Shown here piece after piece: positions 33,931 through 42,359 of a DNA stretch of 64,000 nucleotides. Positions within the stretch are counted from its first letter, which is position 1, and every line of letters starts with the position of its first letter. Source of the stretch: Nonomuraea pusilla (GTDB taxonomy: Bacteria; Actinomycetota; Actinomycetes; Streptosporangiales; Streptosporangiaceae); NCBI RefSeq assembly GCF_900109355.1, contig NZ_FOBF01000006.1, forward strand, positions 1 to 64,000, in the 5' to 3' direction. Position numbers and translations under genes: made by a program. The notes beneath the pieces are model-generated. The model was not told the origin of the DNA, made no database searches, and was given only the letters and a program-made list of their open reading frames with translations.

Positions 33931-35576
33931 TGCTTCTCCAGGTAGCGGTGCACGAGCGCGACGGCCATCGCGCCCTCCCCGACGGCGGAGGCCACCCTCT
34001 TGATCGACTCGGCGCGCACGTCGCCCGCCGCGAACACGCCCGGGAGGTTCGTCTCCAGGAAGTACGGCTCGCGGCGCAGGGGCCAGTTGCGCGGCCGCCG
34101 CCCGCCCTGCACCAGGTCGGGCCCGGTCAGCACGAACCCCTTGGCGTCCCGCTCGACCGTGTCGCCCAGCCAGCCCGTGAACGGCTCCGCGCCGATGAAC
34201 ACGAACAGCCACTGCGCGTCCACCGCGCGCTCCTCGCCCTTGGTGGAGAGCGTCAGGCTCTCCAGGTGGCCGTCGCCGGCGCCGCCCACGACCTCCGTCT
34301 GGACGTGCACCTCGATGGAGGGGATCGCGGCGATCTGCTCGATGAGGTAGTGCGACATGGACTTCTCCAAACCGTCACCTCTCACCAACAGATGGACCTT
34401 GCTCGCGAATCCCGACAGGTAGACGGCGGCCTGCCCGGCCGAGTTGGCCGCGCCCACGACGTAGACCTCGCTGTCCTGGCAGGCGGGGGCCTCGGTGAGC
34501 GCGGCGCCGTAGAAGACGCCGCGGCCGACGAAGTCGTCCAGGCCGGGCGCGGTCAGGCGGCGGTAGCTGACGCCGGTCGCCAGGATGACGGCGTGCGCGG
34601 CGATCTCGGCGCCGTCGCTGAAGCCGATCACGCGGGCCTGGCCGCGCGGCTCCAGGCGGGTGACCTCGCGCGCGGTCAGCAGCTCGGCCCCGAACTTCAG
34701 CGCCTGCCTGCGCGCCCGCTCGGCGAGCTGCTGCCCGGAGACGCCGTCGGGGAAGCCGAGGTAGTTCTCGATCCTGGAGCTCTGGCCCGCCTGGCCGCCC
34801 GAGGCGTGCGCCTCGACCAGCACGGTGTTCAGGCCCTCCGACGCGCCGTACACGGCCGCGCCCAGCCCGGCGGGGCCGCCGCCGATCACGATCAGGTCGT
34901 AGAAGTCGGTGGCAGGGGTCGTGGACAGCCCGACCGCCGCGGCCAGCGTGGCCTGGTCGGGCGACTCCAGCGTCTCGCCGTCGGCGGTGACGACGAGCGG
35001 CAGGTGGCAGCCGTCGCCGGCGGCCTTGACGAGCTGCGCGCCCTCGGGGTCCTCGGCCAGCATCCACCGGTACGGGACGTGGTTGCGCGACAGGAAGTCG
35101 CGCACCTGGTACGACGGCGCCGACCAGCGGTCGCCCACGACGCGCAGCTCGGCCCGCTCGACCTTGTCGGTGCGCTGCCAGGCGTCGAGCTGGCCGTCGA
35201 TCACCGGGTAGAACTTCTCCTCCGGCGGGTCCCACGGCTTGAGCAGGTAGTGGTCGAGGTCCACCACGTTGATCGCCTGGATGGCGGCGTCGGTGTCGGC
35301 GTACGCGGTCAGCAGCACCCTGCGCGCGTACGGGTACAGGTCCATGGCGGCCTCCAGGAACTGCACCCCGTTCATCTGCGGCATGCGGTAGTCGGCGAGG
35401 ATCGCCGCGACCTCGTCGCCGCGCAGCCGCATCTCCTTGACCGCCTCGATGCCGTCGCGGGCCGTCTCGGCGCGGACGACCCGGTACTGCTGGCCGTACC
35501 GACGCCTCAGATCGCGGGCCACCGCCCGCGACACGCCCGGGTCGTCGTCGACCGTCACAATGACCGGCTTGTCCAT
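33927..35576 (-). CDS. response regulator receiver fused to thioredoxin-reductase-like flavoprotein
   Basis: A 549-residue fusion. Residues 1-125 are a receiver domain (VTVDDDPGVSRA acidic pair; phospho-acceptor aspartate in AAILADYRMPQMNG; lysine in YLLKPW). A thioredoxin-fold-like middle part (APSYQVRDFLSRNHVPYRWM) leads to an FAD/NADPH module from about 225: IVIGGGPAGLGAAVY, ATGVSYRRL, VYVVGAANSAGQAA, VFAAGDVR. At the place where thioredoxin reductase carries CATC the sequence is YGAALTEAPACQD, so the redox disulfide is missing. Output would be enzymatic, not DNA binding. First gene of the operon with the histidine kinase. Confidence 0.93.
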   Translation of the reverse strand: MDKPVIVTVDDDPGVSRAVARDLRRRYGQQYRVVRAETARDGIEAVKEMRLRGDEVAAILADYRMPQMNGVQFLEAAMDLYPYARRVLLTAYADTDAAIQAINVVDLDHYLLKPWDPPEEKFYPVIDGQLDAWQRTDKVERAELRVVGDRWSAPSYQVRDFLSRNHVPYRWMLAEDPEGAQLVKAAGDGCHLPLVVTADGETLESPDQATLAAAVGLSTTPATDFYDLIVIGGGPAGLGAAVYGASEGLNTVLVEAHASGGQAGQSSRIENYLGFPDGVSGQQLAERARRQALKFGAELLTAREVTRLEPRGQARVIGFSDGAEIAAHAVILATGVSYRRLTAPGLDDFVGRGVFYGAALTEAPACQDSEVYVVGAANSAGQAAVYLSGFASKVHLLVRGDGLEKSMSHYLIEQIAAIPSIEVHVQTEVVGGAGDGHLESLTLSTKGEERAVDAQWLFVFIGAEPFTGWLGDTVERDAKGFVLTGPDLVQGGRRPRNWPLRREPYFLETNLPGVFAAGDVRAESIKRVASAVGEGAMAVALVHRYLEKQ

Positions 35577-35634
35577 TCCTCATGCCTCTCGCCCAGTTGG
35601 TCCTACCTTGCAGCATGTCATGTTCGCCCAGGTT

Positions 35635-35648
35635 AGTAAGCGCTCACT
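35635..35648. promoter_or_regulatory. putative TetR operator
   Basis: AGTAAGCGCTCACT is a 14-bp inverted repeat with 6 of 7 arm positions matched. It lies just upstream of the -10 of the TetR gene at 35664 and about 60 bp before the divergent reductase fusion gene. Confidence 0.65.
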
Positions 35649-35663
35649 CATACCATGGCCGCC

Positions 35664-36236
35664 ATGGGCACACGCGAACGGATCATCGACGCCGCCGAGC
35701 AGTCGATCCACGAGCACGGCATCGCGGGGGCGACGACCAAGCGCATCGCCCAGCGGGCCGGCTGCTCGGAGGCGCTGCTCTACAAGCACTTCTCCAGCAA
35801 GGAGACGCTGTTCCTCGCCGTGCTGCTCGAACGGATGCCCGCGCTCGCCCCCGCGCTGGCCCTGCTGCGCGACCGCGCCGGGCAGGGCGACGTCGCCGCG
35901 GACCTCACCGCCTTCGCCGTCACCGCCGTCGACTTCTACACCAGCGTCGCGCCCGTCGCCTCCGGCATGATGGCCGACCCGTCGCTGATGGCCGGGTTCA
36001 GGGCGATGCTCGCCGAGCGCCGCTCAGGCCCGCACCTGCCGGTGCTCGCCCTGGCCGAGCTGCTGCGGGACGAGCAGCGGGCCGGCCGCATCGACGCCGG
36101 CCTCGACGCCGTCGCGGCCGCCTCGATGCTGCTCGGGGCCTGCTTCCACCGCGCCTCCATGTCGTCCTTCGTGGACCTGCCGGGCGAGACCGGGGAGTGG
36201 GCGGAAACCCTCGTGGCCACCCTGCTCAGGCGATGA
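35664..36236 (+). CDS. TetR-family regulator
   Basis: About 190 residues: MGTRERIIDAAEQSIHEHGIAGATTKRIAQRAGCSEALLYKHFSSKETLF as DNA-binding part, then a TetR C-terminal domain. TACCAT (35651-35656) lies seven bases before the ATG at 35664, which argues for this leaderless start rather than the ATG at 35655 that the -10 box itself covers. It is divergent from the two-component operon and its stop overlaps the convergent SDR gene by 11 bp. The AGTAAGCGCTCACT site suggests autoregulation. Confidence 0.9.
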   Translation: MGTRERIIDAAEQSIHEHGIAGATTKRIAQRAGCSEALLYKHFSSKETLFLAVLLERMPALAPALALLRDRAGQGDVAADLTAFAVTAVDFYTSVAPVASGMMADPSLMAGFRAMLAERRSGPHLPVLALAELLRDEQRAGRIDAGLDAVAAASMLLGACFHRASMSSFVDLPGETGEWAETLVATLLRR

Positions 36237-36987
36237 CGCGGCACGCGCCGCCGTCCACCAGCATCGACACGCCGTTCACGAACGAGGCCCGCTCGCTGGC
36301 CAGGAACGCCACCACGTCGCCCACCTCCTCGGGCCGCCCTACCCGCCCCAGCGGCACCGTCGCGGCCCGCTCCGCCAGGCCCTCCTCGCCGCCCGCCAGC
36401 TCGCGCAGCCGCTCGGTGTCGATCGGGCCCGGCATGACGTTGTTCACGAGCACGCCGTCGGCCGCCGCCTCCCTGGCCACCGTGCGGACGATCCCCGCGA
36501 CGGCCGAGCGGGTCGCGTTGGACAGCGCCAGGCCGTCGAGCGCCTCGCGCGCCGACCTGCTGGTGATCGTGACGATCCGGCCCCACCCGCGCGAGCGCAT
36601 CCCCGGCAGCACCTCACGGATCAGACGCACCGTGCCGAGCAGGTTGCGCTGCACCGCCACGTCCCAGTCGTCGAGGCCCACCTCGTCGAAGCGGCCCGCG
36701 GGCGGGCCGCCCGCGTTGGCCACCAGGATGTCGACCGGCCCGATCACGTCGCCGGTCTCCTCCACCACGCGCCGCGCCGCCGCCGGGTCCTCCAGGTCCG
36801 CCAGCACGGCGTGCACGACCTGGCCGTACCCCTGCAGCTCCACCACCGCGTCGGCGAGCCGTTCCGGGCTGCGGGCGCACACGCACACGTCGCAGCCCTC
36901 TTGCGCCAGGCTCCTCGCGGCGGCCAGACCGATGCCCGAGCTGCCCCCCGTGACCAGCGCCACCCTGCCCGAGATACCGAGATCCAT
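36226..36987 (-). CDS. SDR-family oxidoreductase lacking the usual Tyr/Lys pair
   Basis: A 253-residue short-chain dehydrogenase fold with the cofactor motif VTGGSSGIGLAAA, VANAGGPP and the C-terminal GVSMLVDGGACR. The active-site region reads ITSRSAREALDGLALSNATR: counting 13 from the catalytic serine gives serine where tyrosine is expected and arginine where lysine is expected. It may use different chemistry or be a binding protein. A TATAGT box seven bases before the ATG at 36987 indicates a leaderless start. Convergent with the TetR gene, overlapping by 11 bp. Confidence 0.88.
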   Translation of the reverse strand: MDLGISGRVALVTGGSSGIGLAAARSLAQEGCDVCVCARSPERLADAVVELQGYGQVVHAVLADLEDPAAARRVVEETGDVIGPVDILVANAGGPPAGRFDEVGLDDWDVAVQRNLLGTVRLIREVLPGMRSRGWGRIVTITSRSAREALDGLALSNATRSAVAGIVRTVAREAAADGVLVNNVMPGPIDTERLRELAGGEEGLAERAATVPLGRVGRPEEVGDVVAFLASERASFVNGVSMLVDGGACRVIA

Positions 36988-37040
36988 AGGGGCGACTATA
37001 GGGTCGGGCGGCCGCCCCGCGGCCGAGAACACCTGGCGTG

Positions 37041-37898
37041 TCAGCCCGCGGGCACCCGCGTGAGCTTGTCCGGGTTGAGCACGCCGAACAGCGCGCCGAT
37101 CGCCCCGTCGCGCACCTCCACCGTGATGAGCTGGTCGGCGGAGCCGATCCGCGCCAGGATCGCCGGATGGCCGTTGACCTCGACGAGCCGCATCCCGCCG
37201 TACGGGTAGCGGGTCAGCAGGCCGCCGATGAACGCCACCACCTTGCGCCGCCCCAGGATCGGCCGCAGCGCCGCCCTGACCCGGCCGCCGCCGTCGTTCC
37301 AGGCGACGACGTCCTCGTGGAACAGCTCGGCCAGGGCCGCCAGGTCGCCGCCGCCCGCCGCCTCCATGAACCGCAGCAGCAGCCTCGCGTGGTCCTCGCT
37401 CGACGGCCTGAACCTGTCGCGGCCCTGCGCCATCCGCACCGACGCCCGGTGGTGCAGCTGCCTGGCGTTCGCCACCGACGAGCCGACGATCTCCGCGATC
37501 CGGTCGTACGGCAGCTCGAACGCCTCCCGCAGCACGAACACCGCCCGTTCCGGCGGCGACAGCCGCTCCATCATGTGCAGCGTCGCGTACGAGACGGTGT
37601 CGCGCAGCTCCGCCGTGTCGAGCGGGCCCGCCTGCGCCGTGGCGACCGGCTCGGGCAGCCACGGCCCCGTGTACGCCTCCCGCTTCACCCTCGCCGAGCG
37701 GAGCTGGTCGAGCGCCAGCCGCGAGACGACCGTCATGAGGAACGCCTTCGGGTCCCTGACGTCCGACCGGTCGGCGCCCTCCCAGCGCAGCCACGCCTCC
37801 TGCACGACGTCCTCGGCGTCCCACATGCTCCCGAGCAGCCGGTACGCCAGCCCCAGCAGCACGGGCCTGTACTCCTCGAAGTCCACGTCACGCATCAT
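37041..37898 (-). CDS. ECF sigma factor with C-terminal SnoaL-like domain (SigJ type, ECF41)
   Basis: A 285-residue sigma factor. Region 2 is at the start (AYRLLGSMWDAEDVVQEAWLRW), region 4 at about 105-160 (LSPPERAVFVLREAFELPYDRIAEIVGSSVANARQLHHRA), and the last ~110 residues are a SnoaL-like fold (LLRFMEAAGGGDLAALAELFHEDV; GGGRVRAALRPILGRRKV). In this group the fused SnoaL domain replaces an anti-sigma factor in control of activity. No anti-sigma gene is adjacent, as expected. GGGGGCGGC precedes the ATG at 37898. Usual partners (carboxymuconolactone decarboxylase or oxidoreductases) may include the neighbouring SDR. Confidence 0.93.
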   Translation of the reverse strand: MMRDVDFEEYRPVLLGLAYRLLGSMWDAEDVVQEAWLRWEGADRSDVRDPKAFLMTVVSRLALDQLRSARVKREAYTGPWLPEPVATAQAGPLDTAELRDTVSYATLHMMERLSPPERAVFVLREAFELPYDRIAEIVGSSVANARQLHHRASVRMAQGRDRFRPSSEDHARLLLRFMEAAGGGDLAALAELFHEDVVAWNDGGGRVRAALRPILGRRKVVAFIGGLLTRYPYGGMRLVEVNGHPAILARIGSADQLITVEVRDGAIGALFGVLNPDKLTRVPAG

Positions 37899-37980
37899 GC
37901 CGCCCCCGTCACGCGCGGGGCGCGCCGGGGGCGGGAGCGCCGGCCTGGAAAACCCGCGGGCGCCGTGATGAGCTTGGGTG

Positions 37981-38655
37981 ATGGCGCGAAATCTCATCCT
38001 GTCAGGAGGGCCCTTCCACGACTTCGACGCCACCTCGGCGGCGCTCGCCGAGGTCCTCGCGGGGGTCGGCGTCGACTCGGAGATCACCGAGGACATCGAG
38101 GGCGCGCTGAGCGAGCCGTCCGAGGTCCAGCTCATCACCGTCAACGCGCTGCGCTGGCGGATGCCGCAGGAACGCTTCGCCGGCCTGCGCGACCGGTGGA
38201 GCTTCACCCTGCCCGCGCAGGCCCGCACCACCCTGCTCGACCACCTCGACCGCGGCGGCGGCCTGCTGTGCATGCACGCCGCGGCCATCTGCTTCGACGA
38301 CTGGCAGGGCTGGCCGCGCGTGCTCGGCGGCTGCTGGACCTGGCCCAGGTCGCACCACCCGCCGCTCGGCTGGACCGGCGTGCGCGTGCACGGCTCGCAC
38401 CCGGTCGTGGAGGGGCTGCGCGACTTCGACGTCGTGGACGAGGTCTACAGCGACCTGGACGTGCTGCCCGACGTGCGGCCCCTCGCCTCCGCGGGCGGCC
38501 AGCCGCTCGTGTGGGCCCGGCCGGTGCGCAGGGGCCGCGTGCTCTACGACGCGCTGGGGCACGACACCCGCTCGTACGACAACGAGGTGCACAGGACGCT
38601 GCTCCAGCGGGCGGCGCTCTGGCTGCTGAGACGCCCCGTCACGGTGAACGACTGA
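37981..38655 (+). CDS. ThuA-like domain protein
   Basis: A 224-residue protein of the ThuA/glutamine-amidotransferase-like fold: NLILSGGPFHDFDATSAALAEVL, the loop GGGLLCMHAAAICFDDW, and VWARPVRRGRVLYDALGHDTRSYDN near the end, which is the conserved ThuA ending. Family members are tied to trehalose or other sugar metabolism, but the reaction is unknown. Start is ATG 37981 (a GTG immediately precedes it). Divergent from the sigma factor with an 82-bp spacer. Confidence 0.9.
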   Translation: MARNLILSGGPFHDFDATSAALAEVLAGVGVDSEITEDIEGALSEPSEVQLITVNALRWRMPQERFAGLRDRWSFTLPAQARTTLLDHLDRGGGLLCMHAAAICFDDWQGWPRVLGGCWTWPRSHHPPLGWTGVRVHGSHPVVEGLRDFDVVDEVYSDLDVLPDVRPLASAGGQPLVWARPVRRGRVLYDALGHDTRSYDNEVHRTLLQRAALWLLRRPVTVND

Positions 38656-38682
38656 CGCGGGCAGGCGCGGGTCGCTCGTGGG

Positions 38683-39552
38683 TCACCGCCGGTCGTCGCC
38701 GAGGAAGCCGAGGAGCGCCTCCGCCAGCTCCCCGGGAGCCTCCTCGGCCATGTGGTGCCCGCAGTCCAGCGGGCCGCCGCGCACGTCCGCCGCCCAGCCG
38801 CGCCACACCTCCAGCGGGTCGCCGTACAGGTCCTCCAGGTCGTCCTTCGCCGACCACAGGCACAGGGTGGGGCACGCCGGCCGCCGCCCGGCCGCCCGGT
38901 CGGCGTCGTCGGCGGCGCGGTCCACGCCCAGCCCGGCCCGGTAGTCCTCGCACATCGCGTGGACGGTCAGAGGGTCGTGGATCGCCCTGCGGTAGTCCTC
39001 GTACGCCTCCTGGCCCATCACCTCGGGGCCCGCCCGGTACCAGGCGTCCGGGTCGGCGCTGATCACCCGCTCGGCCGGCTTGTCCGTCTGCCCCAGGAAG
39101 AACCAGTGCCACCAGCGCGCGGCGAAGCCCGCGTCGCAGCGGGCGAGCGCCTCCCCGATGGGCACGGCGTCGAGCACGGCCAGGCGCGTCACGGCGTCCG
39201 GGTGGTCGGCCGCCAGGCGGTGGGCGACGTACGCGCCCCGGTCGTGCCCGGCGACGGCGAACCGCTCGTGGCCGAGCGCCCGCGCGAGCGCCACCAGGTC
39301 GCGCGCCATGGCCCGCTTGGAGTACGGCGCGTGGTCGGGCGTCGTGGGCGGCTTGCCCGAGCGGCCGTAGCCGCGCAGGTCGGGACAGATCACGGTGTGG
39401 GAGGAGGCGAGCAGGGGAGCCACCCGGTGCCAGGTGGCGTGGGTACGGGGGTGGCCGTGGAGGAGCAGCACGGGGGAGCCCGAGCCGCCGTGCCTGACGA
39501 ACAGCTCGGTCTCCCCGACGTCGATCCTCTCGGCGCTGAAGCCTTCGAACAT
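38683..39552 (-). CDS. alpha/beta-hydrolase, fluoroacetate-dehalogenase-like
   Basis: A 289-residue hydrolase with an aspartate nucleophile (VAGHDRGAYVAHRLA), so a dehalogenase/epoxide-hydrolase type. Several motifs match the fluoroacetate dehalogenase group: the halide-binding pair in WWHWFFLGQ, the HAMCEDYRAG segment, and the histidine in LDCGHHMAEEAPG. In characterised fluoroacetate dehalogenases two arginines, HDRGAR, bind the carboxylate; the second is tyrosine here. A different acid or an uncharged substrate is therefore possible. ATG at 39552. Convergent with the ThuA-like gene. Confidence 0.9.
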   Translation of the reverse strand: MFEGFSAERIDVGETELFVRHGGSGSPVLLLHGHPRTHATWHRVAPLLASSHTVICPDLRGYGRSGKPPTTPDHAPYSKRAMARDLVALARALGHERFAVAGHDRGAYVAHRLAADHPDAVTRLAVLDAVPIGEALARCDAGFAARWWHWFFLGQTDKPAERVISADPDAWYRAGPEVMGQEAYEDYRRAIHDPLTVHAMCEDYRAGLGVDRAADDADRAAGRRPACPTLCLWSAKDDLEDLYGDPLEVWRGWAADVRGGPLDCGHHMAEEAPGELAEALLGFLGDDRR

Positions 39553-39700
39553 CCCGGCCCCCTACCCGGGATCTCCGCGACCCGTCCAGAACCCGCCCGG
39601 CGGGCCTCGCCGGGGTGATCCCACGAACCGTCCGGAACCCGTCCGCCCGGCGGGCCTCGCCGGGGTGATTCCCGCGACGCGTCCGGAACCTGCAAGACCG
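39553..39700. repeat. 50-bp tandem repeat (two full copies, one partial)
   Basis: CGGGCCTCGCCGGGGTGAT begins at 39601 and again at 39651, each followed by CGTCCGGAACC-type sequence; a weaker third copy lies just before (CCGCGACCCGTCCAGAACC). It fills the space between divergent genes and has imperfect inverted symmetry (CCCGGCGGG...CGCCGGGG). Confidence 0.8.
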
Positions 39701-39729
39701 TGGGCGGGGGCGGCGGGCACGATGCCGTC

Positions 39730-40632
39730 ATGACCGTGAACCTCACCGCGGCGGCCGGCTTCATGGCCACCCACGCGCGCCTGCTCGACCGCCGCCGCTT
39801 CCACCTGCTGACCGCGAGCCCGGCCGACGCCGGGGCCGCCCGCGAGGGCGTGCTCGCCGCGCTGGACGCCTACCGCAACCCCGACGGCGGGTACGGCTGG
39901 GGCCTGGAGCCCGACCTGCGCTCGCCGGAGAGCCAGCCGGGCGCGGCCCTGCACGCGTTCGAGGTGTTCGAGGAGATCGCCCCGGCCACCGCGCCGCAGG
40001 CGGCCGCCCTGTGCGACTGGCTGGAGTCGGTGACGCTGCCCGACGGCGGCCTGCCGTTCGCGCTGCCGCTCACCGTCGCGGACGGCACCGCGCCCTGGTG
40101 GCGAGGGGCCGACCCGGGGGTCTCCGCCCTGCAGATCACCGCGGTGTCGGCCGCGGCCGCCCACCGCGTCGCCGCCTCCGACCCGGCCGTGGCCGCGCAC
40201 CCCTGGCTGCGGCGGGCCACCCGGTACTGCCTCGACGCCGTCGAGGCGCTCGACGGAGCGCCCCACGCGTACGCGTTGTCGTTCGCGCTGCACTTCCTCG
40301 ACGCCGTCCACGAGACCGAGCCCAGGGCGGCGGGGCTGATGCGGCGGATGGGCGCGTACCTGCCGAGGAACGGCGAGCTGCGCGTCGAGGGCGGCACCGA
40401 GGACGAGCGGCTGCGCCCGCTGGACGTCGCGCCCGCCCCGGGACGCCCGGTGCGCGACCTGCTCGACCCGGAGGCGGTGCGGGCCGACCTGGCGAGGCTC
40501 GCCGCGCTCCAGGCGGACGACGGCGGCTGGACCGTGGACTACGCGGTGATCTCCCCTGCGGGCGCGCTGGAGTGGCGGGGCGCGGCCACCGTGCGGGCGC
40601 TGCGCGTGCTGCGGGCCAACGGGGCCCTGTGA
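39730..40632 (+). CDS. prenyltransferase/squalene-cyclase-like toroid protein
   Basis: A 300-residue all-alpha protein with repeats of the terpene-cyclase/prenyltransferase beta-subunit type: YRNPDGGYGWGLEPDLRSPESQPGAALHA and LQADDGGWTVDYAVISPAGALEWRG. The DGG-type turns mark successive helix hairpins. It lacks a visible DxDD acid of squalene-hopene cyclase, so a binding or unknown enzymatic role is as likely as cyclisation. The ATG at 39730 is chosen because it starts the conserved part. No neighbours explain its job. Confidence 0.82.
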   Translation: MTVNLTAAAGFMATHARLLDRRRFHLLTASPADAGAAREGVLAALDAYRNPDGGYGWGLEPDLRSPESQPGAALHAFEVFEEIAPATAPQAAALCDWLESVTLPDGGLPFALPLTVADGTAPWWRGADPGVSALQITAVSAAAAHRVAASDPAVAAHPWLRRATRYCLDAVEALDGAPHAYALSFALHFLDAVHETEPRAAGLMRRMGAYLPRNGELRVEGGTEDERLRPLDVAPAPGRPVRDLLDPEAVRADLARLAALQADDGGWTVDYAVISPAGALEWRGAATVRALRVLRANGAL

Positions 40633-40703
40633 CGCGCCGCCCCCGGCGGCCGCGGCGGGTCAGGCGAGGCGGCCGGGGGCGGCTCACGTGAGGCGGGGGC
40701 GGG

Positions 40704-41321
40704 TCAGGCGAGGCGGCGGGCCGACTCCGACTCCTGGGCCATGCGCCGCAGGACGTCGAGCGCCTTGCCGTACAGGACGGTGCCGAGGACCAGGGCCTCG
40801 ACGGCGGCGTCGCGCGGGCCATGGAACGGGACGGTGTCCATCTCCACCTCCGCCACGAGCGTGCGCGCCGCCTCCACGTACGGGGCCAGATCCACGGTCA
40901 TGCCGAGCTGGCGCATCTTGAGCAGCGTCTGCGCGAGCTCGTCGCGGGTGGGCGCGTGCGCGCTGACGTCCCAGCCGAGCCCGTCGAGCAGGCGGTCCAC
41001 CTCGGCCCTGGCCTGCCGCCAGTCCTCGCCGGGCTCCGGCTCGACGGCGGGGCCGAGCGCGTAGTGCGCGATGCCGAGCATCTCGTGGATCGGCAGGTCC
41101 TCGTCCTCGACCGCGGCGATGACCTTCTTGATGGACGCCACCGGCAGCCTGCCGACCTCCAGCAGCGCCCTGATGAGGCGGAGCCTGCGCAGGTGGGAGT
41201 CGTCGTACTCGGCGCGGGTGGCGGCCGTCTGCTCGCCCTGGTGCAGCAGTCCCTCACGCAGGTAGTACTTGATCGTGGGAATGGCCACGCCGGACTCGGC
41301 GCTCAGCTCCGAAATGCGCAT
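40704..41321 (-). CDS. MerR-family regulator
   Basis: A 205-residue MerR protein: MRISELSAESGVAIPTIKYYLREGLLHQGEQTAATRAEYDDSHLRRLRLI is the winged helix, followed by a coiled-coil and a helical effector domain with no cysteine cluster, so not a metal sensor. A TATTAT box six bases before the ATG at 41321 marks leaderless translation, and the promoter carries the inverted repeat TGGATA-N7-TATCCA. It lies 15 bp after the LysR gene on the same strand but has its own promoter. Confidence 0.92.
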   Translation of the reverse strand: MRISELSAESGVAIPTIKYYLREGLLHQGEQTAATRAEYDDSHLRRLRLIRALLEVGRLPVASIKKVIAAVEDEDLPIHEMLGIAHYALGPAVEPEPGEDWRQARAEVDRLLDGLGWDVSAHAPTRDELAQTLLKMRQLGMTVDLAPYVEAARTLVAEVEMDTVPFHGPRDAAVEALVLGTVLYGKALDVLRRMAQESESARRLA

Positions 41322-41324
41322 TAT

Positions 41325-41343
41325 TGGATAATAGCGCTATCCA
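41325..41343 (-). promoter_or_regulatory. MerR operator/promoter
   Basis: TGGATA (41325-41330) and TATCCA (41338-41343) are a perfect inverted pair around ATAGCGC; the -10 TATTAT of the MerR gene overlaps it and the LysR stop codon (41337) lies within. Confidence 0.75.
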
Positions 41344-42206
41344 GCGTTCGACCACCCGGACCTGGCGAGCTGCCGCGCCCCGCCGACGAGGTCGGCGATG
41401 TCGGCCTGCCGGTTCCAGAGGAAGACCACCTCCAGGGGCGGCACCTCCTCCTTGATCGGGAGGAACGCGAGGTCGGCGGGCACCGTGGTCTCCTCGCGCA
41501 CGGACAGAGCGTAGCCCGCGCCGGAGCGCACCATCGCGATCGCCAGGTCGTGCGTGGCCGCCGACGGCCCGAGCCGCGGGTGCAGCCCGTGCCGGACGAA
41601 CCCTTCGAGGAAGCGCCGCGACCCCGCCACCGCGTCCGACTCCGGCATCACGAGCGGCTCCGCGGCGAGATCGGCGAGCGACAGCGCCTCCTGCTCCGCC
41701 AGGTGGTGCCCGCGGGGGAGGAGCGCCCGCACCGGGCAGCGGCGGAGCAGCATCCTGGCCACACCCCTCGGCAGCGAACCCGGGGCGTAACCCAGCCCGG
41801 CCTGCAGCGCGCCGTCGGCGATCGAGACGATCTGCTCGGCCGTGCCCATGGGCGCCAGGCGCAGCCGGACGTCCCTCAGCGGGGCCAGCAGCCGGGCGGC
41901 GACGTCCGCCAGGCCGTCGGCGACGCCGAGCCGCGCGGCGGTCGTCCCGCCCGACTCTCGTGCGGCGGCGACGGCGCGCTCGAACGCGTCCACCGCCGCC
42001 GTCGCCTGTGCCAGGAACGCCTCGCCCTCCGCCGTGAGCTGCACCCCGGTCGACGAACGGGTGAACAGCTCCGCGCCGACCTCCTTCTCCAGCGCCCTGA
42101 GCTGCTCGGACAGCGTGGGCTGGGCGATGCGCAGCGCGGCGGCCGCCCTGCGCAGACTGCCCGCACGGGCGATCGCCAGCGCGTACCGGACGTAGCGTAG
42201 ATCCAT
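41337..42206 (-). CDS. LysR-family transcriptional regulator
   Basis: A 289-residue LysR protein with the N-terminal wHTH (LRYVRYALAIARAGSLRRAAAALRIAQPTLSEQLRALEKEVGAELFTR) and a type-2 periplasmic-binding-like effector domain. No metabolic gene is divergent from it; the nearest upstream gene is the amino-sugar kinase on the same strand, whose end is 154 bp away. The region 42207-42359 shows no gene. Effector and target unknown. Confidence 0.92.
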   Translation of the reverse strand: MDLRYVRYALAIARAGSLRRAAAALRIAQPTLSEQLRALEKEVGAELFTRSSTGVQLTAEGEAFLAQATAAVDAFERAVAAARESGGTTAARLGVADGLADVAARLLAPLRDVRLRLAPMGTAEQIVSIADGALQAGLGYAPGSLPRGVARMLLRRCPVRALLPRGHHLAEQEALSLADLAAEPLVMPESDAVAGSRRFLEGFVRHGLHPRLGPSAATHDLAIAMVRSGAGYALSVREETTVPADLAFLPIKEEVPPLEVVFLWNRQADIADLVGGARQLARSGWSNAG

Positions 42207-42359
42207 CGCTCACCTCGGGGTGATGGTGATGGGCTGTCGGCTGAGCGCACCTGCGTGTTACGCGATCTGACAACGATCGTGAAGCGCCGTTCACCGTCCG
42301 TCAAGGATCTGGCCGCAGGCGGACGGCGAGCCACCGCCCCCGCCTCCGGGAAGCAGGGC

